Positions 51,139 through 60,216 of a DNA stretch of 62,887 nt are shown one piece after another. This DNA is from Brasilonema sp. UFV-L1 (lineage in GTDB: Bacteria; Cyanobacteriota; Cyanobacteriia; Cyanobacteriales; Nostocaceae), in assembly GCF_012912105.1 (NCBI RefSeq), contig NZ_QMEA01000099.1:1-62887 (forward strand), read 5' to 3'. Under the pieces are notes generated by a model. That model saw only the letters and a list, made by a program, of their open reading frames with translations, ran no database searches and was not told where the DNA came from. Within the stretch, counting starts at the first letter, position 1; each line of letters starts with the position of its first letter. The position numbers were made by a program, and so were the translations under genes.

Positions 51139-52928
51139 AATTTTGCGGTACAATCTTTTCCCTGATCTCGCGTTTTTGGTTACCAATCATCTTGATTGTG
51201 ACAACAACACTTATAGTTTTGGCTTATCACTCAGTTCACTTTCAAACACAATCCACTCCAGTTAATCAATTGGTAACTAGTATCCTTGGCGAACCCCAAA
51301 CCTTTAACACTGCTTTTAATCAAGCTGGAGTTAATATTTTTGGCTTGACTTATGAGGGGTTGGTCAAAGAAAACCCAGTCACTGGTAAAGTCGAACCAGC
51401 CTTAGCCGAATCTTGGCGAATTTCCGACGACAAATTACGGATTGTTTTTAACTTGCGTTCTGGGTTGAAATGGTCTGATGGTAAGCCTCTAACAGCTGAT
51501 GATGTGGTGTTTACCTACAAAGATATTTACCTTAACGAAGAGATTCCCACAGTTGTCATTGATACATTTCGCATAGGTGAAACTAGGGCATTGCCTAAGG
51601 TTCGCAAATTAGATGAGCATCGGATTGAGTTTATTCTACCAGAACCTTATGTTCCTTTCTTGGGTATGACAGTGGCTGATGTTTTACCTGCTCATGTTTT
51701 CCAAGCGTCGGTGAAAGCGAAAGACAAAGAGGGGAAGCCGATGTTTCTAACTAAGTGGGGCACTGATACTCCTGTCGATCAACTGATTACCAACGGTCCT
51801 TATATACTAGAGCGTTACGATATTGGTCAACGTTTGGTGTTCCGGCGCAACCCTTACTACTGGCGCAAAGATGCTCAAGGCAATTCCCAGCCTTATATTG
51901 AACGCATTGTTTGGCAAATTGTGGCATCGACGGATACTTCCTTGCTCCAATTTCGTTCCGGCGGGTTGGATGTTGAAGCGCTGGAACCGCAACACTTTTC
52001 TTTACTGAAGCGGCAGGAAAAGCAGGGGAATTACAAAATCTATGCCCAGCCTAGCTTCCGACCAGAGTTTCTTGTTTTCAATCTCAATAAAGCGACAAGA
52101 GATGGAAAACCATTAGTTGATCCAGTAAAGTCACGTTGGTTTAATACAGTGGAATTTCGACAAGCTGTCGCCTACGCTATCGACCGTCAAACGATGCTTA
52201 ACAACACGTTTCAGGGCTTGGGTAAAGTAGAAAATTCTCCAATTCTCGCGCAAAGTCCTTATTATCTTTCACCAACCGAAGGGTTAAAAGTTTACGATTA
52301 CAATCCACAAAAAGCGAAGGAACTGTTACTAAAAGCCGGGTTTAAGTACAACGACAAAAATCAGCTACTAGATACTCTTGGCAACCGCGTCCGCTTCTCT
52401 TTAATTACTGGTGCGGGAAGCAAAACAACAGACGCAATCGGATCGCAGATTAAACAAGACTTGAGCAAAATTGGTATTGCAGTCGATTTCGTCACAATGG
52501 TAAATAATGCTCTTGTAGACAAGCTCTTGAACTCCCAAGATTGGGAAACTTCTTTTGGAAGTTTTCTTAGCAGTTTAGAACCGAACGATTTAGCAGGTGT
52601 CTGGACTCCTCAAAACGGAGGTCCTTTGTTTAATCTAAGCCCTCGAACGGGACACAAGCCGATACAAGGTAGGGAGGTGGCTGATTGGGAAGCAGAAATT
52701 GGAAAGCTTTACAGCCAAGCTGCACAAGAATTTGATCAAGCAAAGCGTAAAGCAATTTATGCCAAAACTCAGCGGCTTGCTCAAGAGTATTTACCGTGTA
52801 TTTACTTGATTAACCGTTTGGAAATGTTGGCAGTGCGCAATAGCATCCAAGGCATTAAATACTCCGCCAAATACACCCCTATTGCTCACAAATTTTGGAA
52901 CATTCATGAAATCAAAGTCACACAATAA
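51135..52928 (+). CDS. ABC transporter substrate-binding protein, family 5 (peptide/nickel type)
   Basis: I start at the ATG at 51135, overlapping the upstream stop (ATGA), giving 597 residues. An N-terminal signal anchor (about residues 5-35, FWLPIILIVTTTLIVLAY) exports it to the periplasm. The family 5 opening is GEPQTFNTAF...GLTYEGLV and the central signature VKFSDGKPLTADDVVFT-like text is present as GLKWSDGKPLTADDVVFTY. Further typical segments are LITNGPYILERY and VAYAIDRQTML. It binds peptides, metal chelates or similar ligands. No permease or ATPase is adjacent, so its transporter must lie elsewhere. It is co-transcribed with the epimerase. Confidence 0.92.
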   Translation: MKFCGTIFSLISRFWLPIILIVTTTLIVLAYHSVHFQTQSTPVNQLVTSILGEPQTFNTAFNQAGVNIFGLTYEGLVKENPVTGKVEPALAESWRISDDKLRIVFNLRSGLKWSDGKPLTADDVVFTYKDIYLNEEIPTVVIDTFRIGETRALPKVRKLDEHRIEFILPEPYVPFLGMTVADVLPAHVFQASVKAKDKEGKPMFLTKWGTDTPVDQLITNGPYILERYDIGQRLVFRRNPYYWRKDAQGNSQPYIERIVWQIVASTDTSLLQFRSGGLDVEALEPQHFSLLKRQEKQGNYKIYAQPSFRPEFLVFNLNKATRDGKPLVDPVKSRWFNTVEFRQAVAYAIDRQTMLNNTFQGLGKVENSPILAQSPYYLSPTEGLKVYDYNPQKAKELLLKAGFKYNDKNQLLDTLGNRVRFSLITGAGSKTTDAIGSQIKQDLSKIGIAVDFVTMVNNALVDKLLNSQDWETSFGSFLSSLEPNDLAGVWTPQNGGPLFNLSPRTGHKPIQGREVADWEAEIGKLYSQAAQEFDQAKRKAIYAKTQRLAQEYLPCIYLINRLEMLAVRNSIQGIKYSAKYTPIAHKFWNIHEIKVTQ

Positions 52929-52960
52929 GGCATCCAGATTAGGATTTTAACGGAGGTTAT

Positions 52961-53719
52961 ATGAGTCTTTTCTGTTTAGTTCACGGCGCTTTGCAAGGCG
53001 CGTGGTGTTGGGATTTGCTGATTCCCGAATTGGAAGCACGAGGTCACAAAGCAGTCGCAATGGATTTGCCTATCGAAGATGCATCCGCTACTTTGTCCGA
53101 TTTTGCAGATGCAGTCGTTCAAGTGATACCAAAAGATGAGGACGTGATATTAGTCGGTCACTCAATGGCTGGTACTGTTATTCCCATTGTCGCCACCCAA
53201 CGTCGAGTTCGTCGGCTTGTGTTCCTCGCCACGCTCATTCCGCATGTAGGAACAAGTGTCCTCGACCAGTTCTATGATGAGGTTGATCCCAATGCCCTTA
53301 AAGCACTAGGTTACGAACTGCCAGAGGCGAGTAAGTTCGAGCAGTTCCGTGATGAGCCTGATATGTACAACCCAGCTGTGCTTGGCGCTGCGCTTGGCAA
53401 AGACTCTTCAGGGAGCGAAGCACTAGCAATGGAAGTTCTGTTTCACGACTGTGAACCTGATGTGGCGCGTTGGGCAATCTCCAAACTGCGGAATCACCAA
53501 TCAATGGCACACATTTTCGAGGTCACTCCCCTGCAAGCTTTCCCGGATGTGGAGTACACCTATATTGTCTGCACTGATGACCGAACAATTTCCCCCACAT
53601 GGTCGCGGTATGCTGCACGCAAACGTTTGGGAGTTGACGCCATAGAACTGCCTGGAGGACATTGCCCCTATCTGTCTCGCCCTGCCCACCTTGCCTCAAT
53701 ACTTAGCGCTGAGTGCTAA
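52961..53719 (+). CDS. Alpha/beta hydrolase (hydroxynitrile-lyase/esterase-like)
   Basis: The 252-residue protein starts at FCLVHGALQGAWCWD (oxyanion loop). The nucleophile Ser lies in LVGHSMAGT, the acid in CTDDRTISP and the His in GGHCPYLSRP, so the triad is complete. The compact form with this HGA opening resembles plant methyl-esterase and hydroxynitrile-lyase relatives and many bacterial esterases. The substrate cannot be stated. ACGGAGG lies seven bases upstream of the ATG. It is convergent with the DUF2808 gene, and the stop codons overlap. Confidence 0.9.
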   Translation: MSLFCLVHGALQGAWCWDLLIPELEARGHKAVAMDLPIEDASATLSDFADAVVQVIPKDEDVILVGHSMAGTVIPIVATQRRVRRLVFLATLIPHVGTSVLDQFYDEVDPNALKALGYELPEASKFEQFRDEPDMYNPAVLGAALGKDSSGSEALAMEVLFHDCEPDVARWAISKLRNHQSMAHIFEVTPLQAFPDVEYTYIVCTDDRTISPTWSRYAARKRLGVDAIELPGGHCPYLSRPAHLASILSAEC

Positions 53720-54360
53720 AAAAACCGATTATGACCAAAGTTGTAAAATTGCAACCTTCCATAGCCAAGAAATTGACCATGAGCTTGCTCTCCCGGTGGA
53801 AACGCTGTGACTCCAAATAAATATACGCCAGCAACCGTTGGGTTTTGCACTGGTTTGAGAGCTATTGTGATGGTTCTCCCTGGAGAGACTGGCGGATCAA
53901 AAGTGAGTGATATTGTTTTCGTTTTGCGGTCGCTTGTTACATCTTTGAGAGCAAGTTTTTGACCTTTGTTAGAATCCGTTCCTTCAAAAGCGGAAGTGTC
54001 TTTGAGGTCAAAGCGTACACGATCTACTCCCTCACGCTGGTTAATCGTGATTTTTTGCAGCGGTTCTCCAGCGTTTTCTGGCAAGCTAATGGTAAAATAG
54101 TATGTTGCGCCCCATATATAAGTATCTTTGTAGGTTGTCACTGCACTTACTAGTTGCGGCGGTTGGACAAAATAGACTTTACCATCTCGTAACTGAACTG
54201 CTTGGCTCAAGTCCGCAGTGTATCCGCCTATGACTGCTGTACAAGCGATCGCGCAGAGTGTCTGCCCCAAGGAGGCGATAGCTAGCCCCTTAGGGGGCGC
54301 TGCGCAAACGCTGCTGCGCGGAGCGCAGATCGCTTTACCTAATAAAAATGCTATGCGCAT
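53716..54360 (-). CDS. DUF2808 exported protein, signal peptide carrying an in-frame repeat insertion
   Basis: The mature part is a cyanobacterial DUF2808 domain (VQPPQLVSAVTTYKDTYIWG, ATYYFTISLPENAGEPLQKI, VSPGRTITIALKPVQNP, GVYLFGVTAFPPGEQ, GYGRLQFYNFG). The N-terminus is odd: MRIAFLLGKAI is followed by 27 residues of Cys- and Pro-containing text, and then ACTAVIGGYTADLS. Removing the 27 residues restores a normal signal peptide. The extra codons are an 81-bp repeat (54251-54331). Whether the longer leader still exports the protein is unknown. The family's function is unknown. Confidence 0.82.
   Translation of the reverse strand: MRIAFLLGKAICAPRSSVCAAPPKGLAIASLGQTLCAIACTAVIGGYTADLSQAVQLRDGKVYFVQPPQLVSAVTTYKDTYIWGATYYFTISLPENAGEPLQKITINQREGVDRVRFDLKDTSAFEGTDSNKGQKLALKDVTSDRKTKTISLTFDPPVSPGRTITIALKPVQNPTVAGVYLFGVTAFPPGEQAHGQFLGYGRLQFYNFGHNRFF
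54251..54331. repeat. 81-bp repeat inserted at a HIP1 site
   Basis: The insertion splits a GCGATCGC octamer: the sequence before it ends AAGCGATC and the insert ends with GCAGATC. Joining the flanks gives ACAAGCGATCGCTTTA and an uninterrupted signal peptide. The insert consists of the GC-rich palindromic modules (GCGCTGCGC, CCCCTTAGGGGG) that are dispersed in the window. Its length is a multiple of three and it has no stop in the coding frame. Confidence 0.75.
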
Positions 54361-55261
54361 TGTTCTGCATCCGGAGGAGCTATCACAGGTGGCGAACTTG
54401 CCTTACGGTTTGATTTTACAGTGTGGAAGCAGAAAGCTCATCCCCTTATAGAGGTAGGGACGCTAAACACATGCCACTTGCTACAGCGAGGCGCTTCAGG
54501 GTCCCCAGCGAGTGGGGATGGATGGAGTCCCCTCCTGCGCCGTGCTGGTCTCACCAGATACCAAGTAAGAGAGAATGCGCTTGTGCTCTACTTTTCAGTG
54601 CCAGATAAATCGCTTTTTTGATATGATTTTTTTTATCATCTACTTTATGGTAGATAAAATTATTTTTTTTCACTACATTTTCAGATATTTTTTCTCTAAA
54701 AGCTTTACATCATAAAGATTCTACCCTGCTCTTAAGTTGTTCATAACACACCTCAAAAATATATTTGTTTGAGAAATAAACGTAGAAAAAGAATCTTTTT
54801 CTGGTTGCAAAAATGACAAAATTGATTGACAATGTTGGTTGCTGACTTAACTCATAAAAGTTATTTCGTGCCTATTTATAGGTCGAAATACTTGTGCTCC
54901 ACTTGCAGAAGTTTTTCTTGGAGATTTACCGGTAAAAATCTTTACAGAGGGAGTTATTCCTGATGCTAATTCACTCAATGACTTGGATAATAGGCTGCTG
55001 AAAGATAATGTCTTCAGCTACTACTCTTTTGAGGTTGAAGAAATTGTTAAAGCTCCAGTCAGTTCGTAGTTTGAAGTGACGTTTGAGCCTATATTCTGCA
55101 GGTTATCTCTATAAGATTTGAGACGACACAAGTTTGACCATCTGAAAGTGTTGCTTTGCAATACTTGACGAATACTCAAATCTCAAAAAATATCTGCTCA
55201 TACAATATTACCTTGCAAAAACTAGGTTTTAGGATTTGAAGCAACGAGGTATAACCCATCA
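54361..55261. other. 900-bp intergenic region with repeats and a gene remnant
   Basis: The first 200 bases carry dispersed GC-rich repeat text. An AT-rich stretch with imperfect hairpins follows (about 54620-54680). At 54851-55069 the plus strand is open for 73 codons (…TCAPLAEVFLGDLPVKIFTE…VKAPVSS, then TAG) but has no start codon or ribosome-binding site. It reads as a protein C-terminus of unknown family and is probably a remnant. Confidence 0.4.
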
Positions 55262-56974
55262 ATGAGACTTCTAAAACAATCATCTCTTCTAGCAGCTCAA
55301 GTTGTCATGCTAGGTATTTTTCCGACAGCAGCGCTAGCATTAACTTTCAAACTAGAGGAAGCAACCATTTCTGATGCCAAGGCAGCATTTGAGTCAGGTA
55401 CTTTAACAAGTCAAGAACTCACACAAATGTACCTTGACCGAATTACTACATACGACCAAGCAGGACCAAAGCTAAATTCCATTGGTTTTCTCAATCCAAA
55501 CGTGCTGCACGAAGCAGCACAGTTAGATGTGCTGCGTACTCAAGGCACTATTCTCGGTCCACTGCACGGTATACCAGTGGTCGTGAAAGACTCATACAAT
55601 GTTAAGGGTTTGCCAACAACCAATGGCGTCGAGGCTTTCAAGTCGCTGATCGCGACGGAGGACGCCTTCGCGGTCAAGAAGCTTAAGGAAGCCGGAGCAG
55701 TCATCCTGGGCAAGGCGAACATGAGTACCTGGGCTTTTTCTTACGATGGGGTGAGCGAGGCATACGGTTCGGTGATTAACCCTTATGCGCCAAACCGCAC
55801 GCCTGGCGGCTCCAGCAGTGGTTCGGGAGTATCGGTAGCAGCTAATCTGACGATGTTTTCTATGGGTGGCGAGACTGGTGGTTCAATCCGTGTACCCAGT
55901 ACCCACAACGCCCTGGTCGGTCTTAAACCCACTGCTGGTCTAATCTCTGTCGATGGTATTTGGCCCCTAACACCAGAGCGGGACGTGATTGGTCCGATGG
56001 CTAGAACGGTTGCAGACGTTGCCATTGCGATGGATACGTTGGTTGATTACGACCCAAACAACATCTGGAATCCTTACATCCCAAACAACACCCGCCCTAA
56101 TTCCTACATTAATTTCCTTGACGACACTTCGCTCCAAGGTAAGACACTGGGTTTACCCCGACCTTACATTGGTAAGGGCGATCCCGAAAAGGGGGAAAGC
56201 TATCCCATAGATCCGCAGGTCGCCGCAGCGTTTGAGCAAGCCAAGACGGTATTAGAAGCGCAAGGAGCTACGCTGATTGAGGTTGACATTCCTGCTCACA
56301 AAACTTGGTTCATCGATTTTGGTCCACAAGACTATCCCAGTTCCAACAAGCGAGTGGATCAGAGTCGGGCTTACTATTACGAACAACTCATCAAGGAGTA
56401 CAACAACGACGAAATTAAATCATTCGTTGACTTGCTCAATATTATCCCAGAGGATAACTTAAACTACTCATACGTCGAGGGTATTGCCGGAGTCATTGCC
56501 GGTGGAGAAGCTAAGCCGTGGGAGGAGCTTCCAGAAGTAGCCCAAGCACTGCAAGCTCTCGCCAGGCTCAGGACAGAACAGTATGAAGACTTTATGGCAG
56601 CGAACAGCATTGATGCCTTCGTCTTCCCAACGCTCAACTACCTTGCGCCACCACAGGGAGATGCAGGAGACGAGATCTACCAGGTCTACGGTGAGCTTCC
56701 TGCACGGTTTGAGGCAAACATCCTCGGTTTGCCAGCTATTACAGTCCCAATGGGATTCTCGACTGAAGGAATTCCCATGTCTTTGGAGTTCTTGGGCAAC
56801 TACTTTGGCGAAGCAGAAATTATCAGCTATGCATATGACTACGAGCGTGCTACACAGCTTCGTCGTCCTCCCATACTTGTACCTGAACCTTCTACATTAC
56901 CTGCTCTGGTGTTGCTTAGTTTGGGATTTCTCACATTTAGGCTCAAGCGTCAGCAGTCGTTTCTCCGTAGGTGA
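55262..56974 (+). CDS. Secreted amidase with PEP-CTERM sorting signal
   Basis: The 570-residue precursor has a signal peptide (residues about 1-26, ending ALA). An amidase-signature domain follows, with the catalytic Lys in VVVKDSYNVKG, the bridging Ser in GGSSSGSG and the nucleophile Ser in GGETGGSIRVPS. The extreme C-terminus is a PEP-CTERM signal, VPEPSTLPALVLLSLGFLTF with RLKRQ. An exported, exosortase-sorted amidase would hydrolyse amides at the cell surface; the substrate is unknown. The fusion of a full enzyme to PEP-CTERM is less usual than the small domains nearby. A terminator-like hairpin lies 200 bases downstream. Confidence 0.9.
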   Translation: MRLLKQSSLLAAQVVMLGIFPTAALALTFKLEEATISDAKAAFESGTLTSQELTQMYLDRITTYDQAGPKLNSIGFLNPNVLHEAAQLDVLRTQGTILGPLHGIPVVVKDSYNVKGLPTTNGVEAFKSLIATEDAFAVKKLKEAGAVILGKANMSTWAFSYDGVSEAYGSVINPYAPNRTPGGSSSGSGVSVAANLTMFSMGGETGGSIRVPSTHNALVGLKPTAGLISVDGIWPLTPERDVIGPMARTVADVAIAMDTLVDYDPNNIWNPYIPNNTRPNSYINFLDDTSLQGKTLGLPRPYIGKGDPEKGESYPIDPQVAAAFEQAKTVLEAQGATLIEVDIPAHKTWFIDFGPQDYPSSNKRVDQSRAYYYEQLIKEYNNDEIKSFVDLLNIIPEDNLNYSYVEGIAGVIAGGEAKPWEELPEVAQALQALARLRTEQYEDFMAANSIDAFVFPTLNYLAPPQGDAGDEIYQVYGELPARFEANILGLPAITVPMGFSTEGIPMSLEFLGNYFGEAEIISYAYDYERATQLRRPPILVPEPSTLPALVLLSLGFLTFRLKRQQSFLRR

Positions 56975-57174
56975 TTGGTTTTCCTGTTGGGTCCAAATGT
57001 TAGCGTGCGTAGCGGATGTTTGGGCAGTCGTGAGAGGATGTCAAAATTGACTTTTCCATACTCTACGTTTTCATCAAACTTATTTGTTATTTATCTTCAA
57101 TTTACTTTACATTTTTTAATGCCACTTCTTAATGTATGGCAATCTTATTTGATTTGTGAAAGTTGAAGACACAA

Positions 57175-57209
57175 ATCCCCGACTTCTCGCGAGAAGTCAG
57201 GGATCTTGT
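57175..57209 (+). terminator. Intrinsic terminator-like hairpin after the amidase
   Basis: ATCCCCGACTTCT pairs with AGAAGTCAGGGAT (one mismatch) around CGCG, followed by CTTGTTTTT. It is also a known style of dispersed repeat in this type of genome. Confidence 0.7.
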
Positions 57210-57400
57210 TTTTCACGTTGGCGTAGCGTACACGCAGAGCTTATGATTTAGGACTGCTACAAGACTGGAGTTGTGTAAAGAATACCGAAATTGCTTTGCA
57301 AAGTGATAATAAATTTGTAAAAGATAATTGACATCTGTTGTCACAGCGCTTTGTTACGTTAGAAACTAGAGATATTAAAGATACGCAATTATTCAAAAAT

Positions 57401-57886
57401 ATGAACTCAGTTTCTAGCGTTGAACTTAAGCGACCCATTTGGCAGACCATTGCCGTATTCACTTTAGGCTTTTGGCTTAGTGCGAGCCTCTTTCTAGACT
57501 GGGTAATTATGCCTAGCTTGTATGTTTCTGGCATGATGACTCAATCCAATTTTGCAACAGCCGGCTATGTCCTTTTCTGGAATTTTAATCGTATTGAATT
57601 ATTGTCTGCTGGGTTAGTGTTAACCAGTGTGTTAGCTGTGTGCAACAGCCAATCCAACTGGCGGCGCAGTGCAATTATTGCGTCCGTGCTACTACTTGCT
57701 GTAGCTTTGGTTGACACCTACCTGTTAACTCCGCAAATGTCTGCCATCGGACTCAATCTGAACCTATTTCAGACAACTGCTGAAACTCCAGCAGGTATGA
57801 ATATACTGCATGGTAGTTACTGGATTTTGGAAACAGTCAAGCTATTAGTAGGTGGCACACTTTTGGGCTGGTGTTGGCGGCGTTAA
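57401..57886 (+). CDS. Four-helix membrane protein of unknown function
   Basis: I start at the ATG at 57401 (MNSVSSVELKRP) and not at the frame opening at 57338. The 161-residue protein has four hydrophobic helices: IAVFTLGFWLSASLFLDWVIM, LFWNFNRIELLSAGLVLTSVL, AIIASVLLLAVALVDTYLL and ILETVKLLVGGTLLG. The layout and the short TAETPAGMNILHGSYW loop resemble small DUF4149-like cyanobacterial membrane proteins, but I cannot fix the family. It ends 51 bases before a convergent GDT1-type gene. Confidence 0.7.
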   Translation: MNSVSSVELKRPIWQTIAVFTLGFWLSASLFLDWVIMPSLYVSGMMTQSNFATAGYVLFWNFNRIELLSAGLVLTSVLAVCNSQSNWRRSAIIASVLLLAVALVDTYLLTPQMSAIGLNLNLFQTTAETPAGMNILHGSYWILETVKLLVGGTLLGWCWRR

Positions 57887-57937
57887 ATCATGAATGAGGA
57901 ATGATGAAGCATGAATGATAAAAAACTTCATACATCA

Positions 57938-58237
57938 TCATTCATCAACTTCCAGCGAAGCTTCCTCATTGTTAAGAAATAATAGGCGTACTGCGAGGAT
58001 GGCAAATCCCACGGCAGCAATTGCTTTCAATAACCTTGTGGGTAATATCTCTGACACTGCCCCCCCTGCTAAGGCTCCTAAAAAGCTGGTCAGAAGCAGT
58101 GCGCCAGCTGTACCGAAAAACACTGCACGCGGAGATTGACAACGGCCTGAAAGCGCAATTGCCGCTAACTGACTTTTATCACCCAATTCTGACAAAAAAA
58201 CTGTAATAAAGCTCAATCCTAAAAGATGCCAATCCAT
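57938..58237 (-). CDS. Half-size GDT1/UPF0016 membrane protein, copy 1
   Basis: The 99-residue protein has the UPF0016 motif FLSELGDKSQLAAIAL in the first helix and two further helices. Full-length members of this family have two such halves and move manganese or calcium in exchange for protons. Half-size pairs are thought to work as heteromers, and I recall such a pair in Anabaena described as manganese exporters. I start at the ATG at 58237 (MDWHLLGLSF). The frame opens at a TTG within a heptameric repeat. The partner is upstream on the same strand. Confidence 0.88.
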   Translation of the reverse strand: MDWHLLGLSFITVFLSELGDKSQLAAIALSGRCQSPRAVFFGTAGALLLTSFLGALAGGAVSEILPTRLLKAIAAVGFAILAVRLLFLNNEEASLEVDE

Positions 58238-58245
58238 AGTTAAGA

Positions 58246-58283
58246 AATTCAAAATTCAAAATTCAAAATTCAAAATTCAAAAT
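58246..58283. repeat. Heptameric tandem repeat (ATTCAAA)n
   Basis: About five ATTCAAA units in tandem lie between the two half-size GDT1 genes. Single or double units of the same text also occur near 13226, 23572 and within the recJ insert near 62789-62806. Confidence 0.85.
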
Positions 58284-58310
58284 ATGGCACTTCGTGCCAC
58301 AAAGGAGCGA

Positions 58311-58736
58311 TCAAAATTGGGCTACGTCCCAAAATAGCATCAGGGAAATCAGCAACAGCATGACTCCTGATGCTTTTTCTATGGTTTTCGGTGAGAGTTT
58401 GCTAGCTATCCAACTCCCTAGCATCACACCCAATAGACTTGTCGTGACGAGGGCGGCGGCTGAACCCAAAAACACGACCGATGGAGATTGTGATTGTGCG
58501 CTCATCAACAGGGTAGATAGCTGTGTCTTGTCACCAATTTCCGCTAGAAAGATGGTCACAAAGGTCGTGGCGCAAATGACTGCTGGGGTTTGCGGCTTCT
58601 GATATTTACCAGAAACCAAAGGTGAGGACTGCTCAACTAACGTAGTTGTAGAATTGCAGTCTGTTTCGTCTTCTAGCTTTAGCTGCTTTTTAATCTCAGA
58701 TGTGGAAAGGTTTAAAGGTTTAGAGTCAAGTTTCAC
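58311..58736 (-). CDS. Half-size GDT1/UPF0016 membrane protein, copy 2
   Basis: The protein carries the companion motif FLAEIGDKTQLSTLLM and three helices (TTFVTIFLAEIG, VVFLGSAAALVTTSLLGVML, ASGVMLLLISLMLFWDV). A polar N-terminal extension of about 50 residues is not found in the other half. The start is not clear: GTG at 58736 (VKLDSKPLN) is my choice over a TTG at 58742. The two halves together contain both acidic metal-site motifs of a full-length transporter and should form one unit, probably for manganese export. Confidence 0.87.
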   Translation of the reverse strand: MKLDSKPLNLSTSEIKKQLKLEDETDCNSTTTLVEQSSPLVSGKYQKPQTPAVICATTFVTIFLAEIGDKTQLSTLLMSAQSQSPSVVFLGSAAALVTTSLLGVMLGSWIASKLSPKTIEKASGVMLLLISLMLFWDVAQF

Positions 58737-59004
58737 GGGCAATATTTTCTGAATGTCAAGTTATTTTCATATTTGTATCATTTTCTCAAGATTCTTTACA
58801 AATGGCAAGCCAGGAGCCAGGATTTAAGAGAGCTTAGTTTGATACTGATGTACAAATTGTCACTAGGACTAAAGTCCTAGCCTAGTGTAGCAAAAATGTG
58901 AATAACGACCCTAGCGGCAAAAAATACTGTGTTGTAGAGTAGGGGAAATTCTTTGAGTGAATTGTAGATAGATACAAGATATCCTGTTACTTACACTTGC
59001 TGCC

Positions 59005-60216
59005 GTGAATCGCCTGATTCAATTCCAATCTCACCCGTTTCGCTTACTGCTCCACCTAGAGTGGATTCTCTTGGGGATTACTCTGCTTCTCCCGACACGT
59101 CCGCCACATATCCCCCAAGTCTTGCCTCAGCCACTAGCATTCTTCTTTATTATCTGCTTTGGAGCAATGGGTTTATGGTTACCAACGGTTAACCTGTTCT
59201 CAAAAGTGTTTTATACGGGATTAGGGTTGGTATTGATTTTGTTGGTTAATGTGATAACTGGTCCAACAATTAAATTCCCACCACTGCTGTTGATTTTAGT
59301 CATTCGCAGTTGCTTGGTCTTCAATTTCACTGGACGCTTGCTCGTAGCAGGTTTGGGATTTATATCCTTTGTTGTCACCTCGTTGATTCCGCTAGTCACA
59401 CACCCACAATTAGAAAATCGTTGCCAAAAACCAGTTGTTGATATCTGGAATCTTGCGTTAAACGCAGGGCTGATGTTTGGCTTAGTGCTGGTATTTGTGT
59501 TGTTGTTGGTGAATGCTTTGCTAGCAGAACGGCAAAGTCGAGAGAAATTGGCGATCGCTCATCAACAACTAAAAGAATATGCCCTCCGTATTGAAGATCA
59601 AGCGACTCTCCAAGAACGCAACCGTATTGCCCGTGAAATCCATGATGCTTTAGGACACTCGCTCACAGCTCAAAGTATCCAGTTAGAAAATGCTTTGCTC
59701 TTTCTGTCATCAAATCTTGATAAAACCAGAGCCTTCTTGGAAGAAGCCAAGCAACTTGGTAGCAGTGCGTTGCGAGAGGTGCGCCAATCTGTAGCAACGC
59801 TACGTTGTGATCCTTTGCATGGAAAATCCCTGGAATCTTCACTATTGCTGTTGCTTGGAGATTTTCAGCGCCAAACAAATATTATTCCAGAATGTAAGCT
59901 CAGTCTACCCCGACAATTACCCGCTGAAGTGAGCACAACAGTATACCGGATTGTTCAAGAAGCCTTAACAAATATTTCTAAGCATAGCGCCGCCACTCAA
60001 GTCAAAATTAACTTACATACAACTGCTGATTCTTTGTACTTACATCTTTGTGACAACGGTAAAGGCTTCAACCCAAACCAAAATACCACAGGATTTGGTA
60101 TTCAAGGAATGCGAGAACGAACGTTGACTCTGGGAGGTCAATTTCACATTGTCAGTACGCCCAAAGCTGGTTGTCAAATTATTTGCAATATTCCCTTATT
60201 GAGGCTTGCGCAATGA
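59005..60216 (+). CDS. Sensor histidine kinase (NarX/DesK-type, HisKA_3)
   Basis: The 403-residue protein has five or six membrane helices (about residues 15-175) with almost no periplasmic loop, as in the intramembrane-sensing DesK group. A coiled linker leads to the H-box EIHDALGHSLTAQS with the phospho-accepting His. The ATPase part has the N-box QEALTNISKHS and the G-box GFGIQGMRERT. The start is a GTG at 59005. It overlaps the response-regulator gene by four bases (ATGA), which marks a cognate pair. The signal is unknown; this group often senses membrane state, temperature or lipids. Confidence 0.92.
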   Translation: MNRLIQFQSHPFRLLLHLEWILLGITLLLPTRPPHIPQVLPQPLAFFFIICFGAMGLWLPTVNLFSKVFYTGLGLVLILLVNVITGPTIKFPPLLLILVIRSCLVFNFTGRLLVAGLGFISFVVTSLIPLVTHPQLENRCQKPVVDIWNLALNAGLMFGLVLVFVLLLVNALLAERQSREKLAIAHQQLKEYALRIEDQATLQERNRIAREIHDALGHSLTAQSIQLENALLFLSSNLDKTRAFLEEAKQLGSSALREVRQSVATLRCDPLHGKSLESSLLLLLGDFQRQTNIIPECKLSLPRQLPAEVSTTVYRIVQEALTNISKHSAATQVKINLHTTADSLYLHLCDNGKGFNPNQNTTGFGIQGMRERTLTLGGQFHIVSTPKAGCQIICNIPLLRLAQ

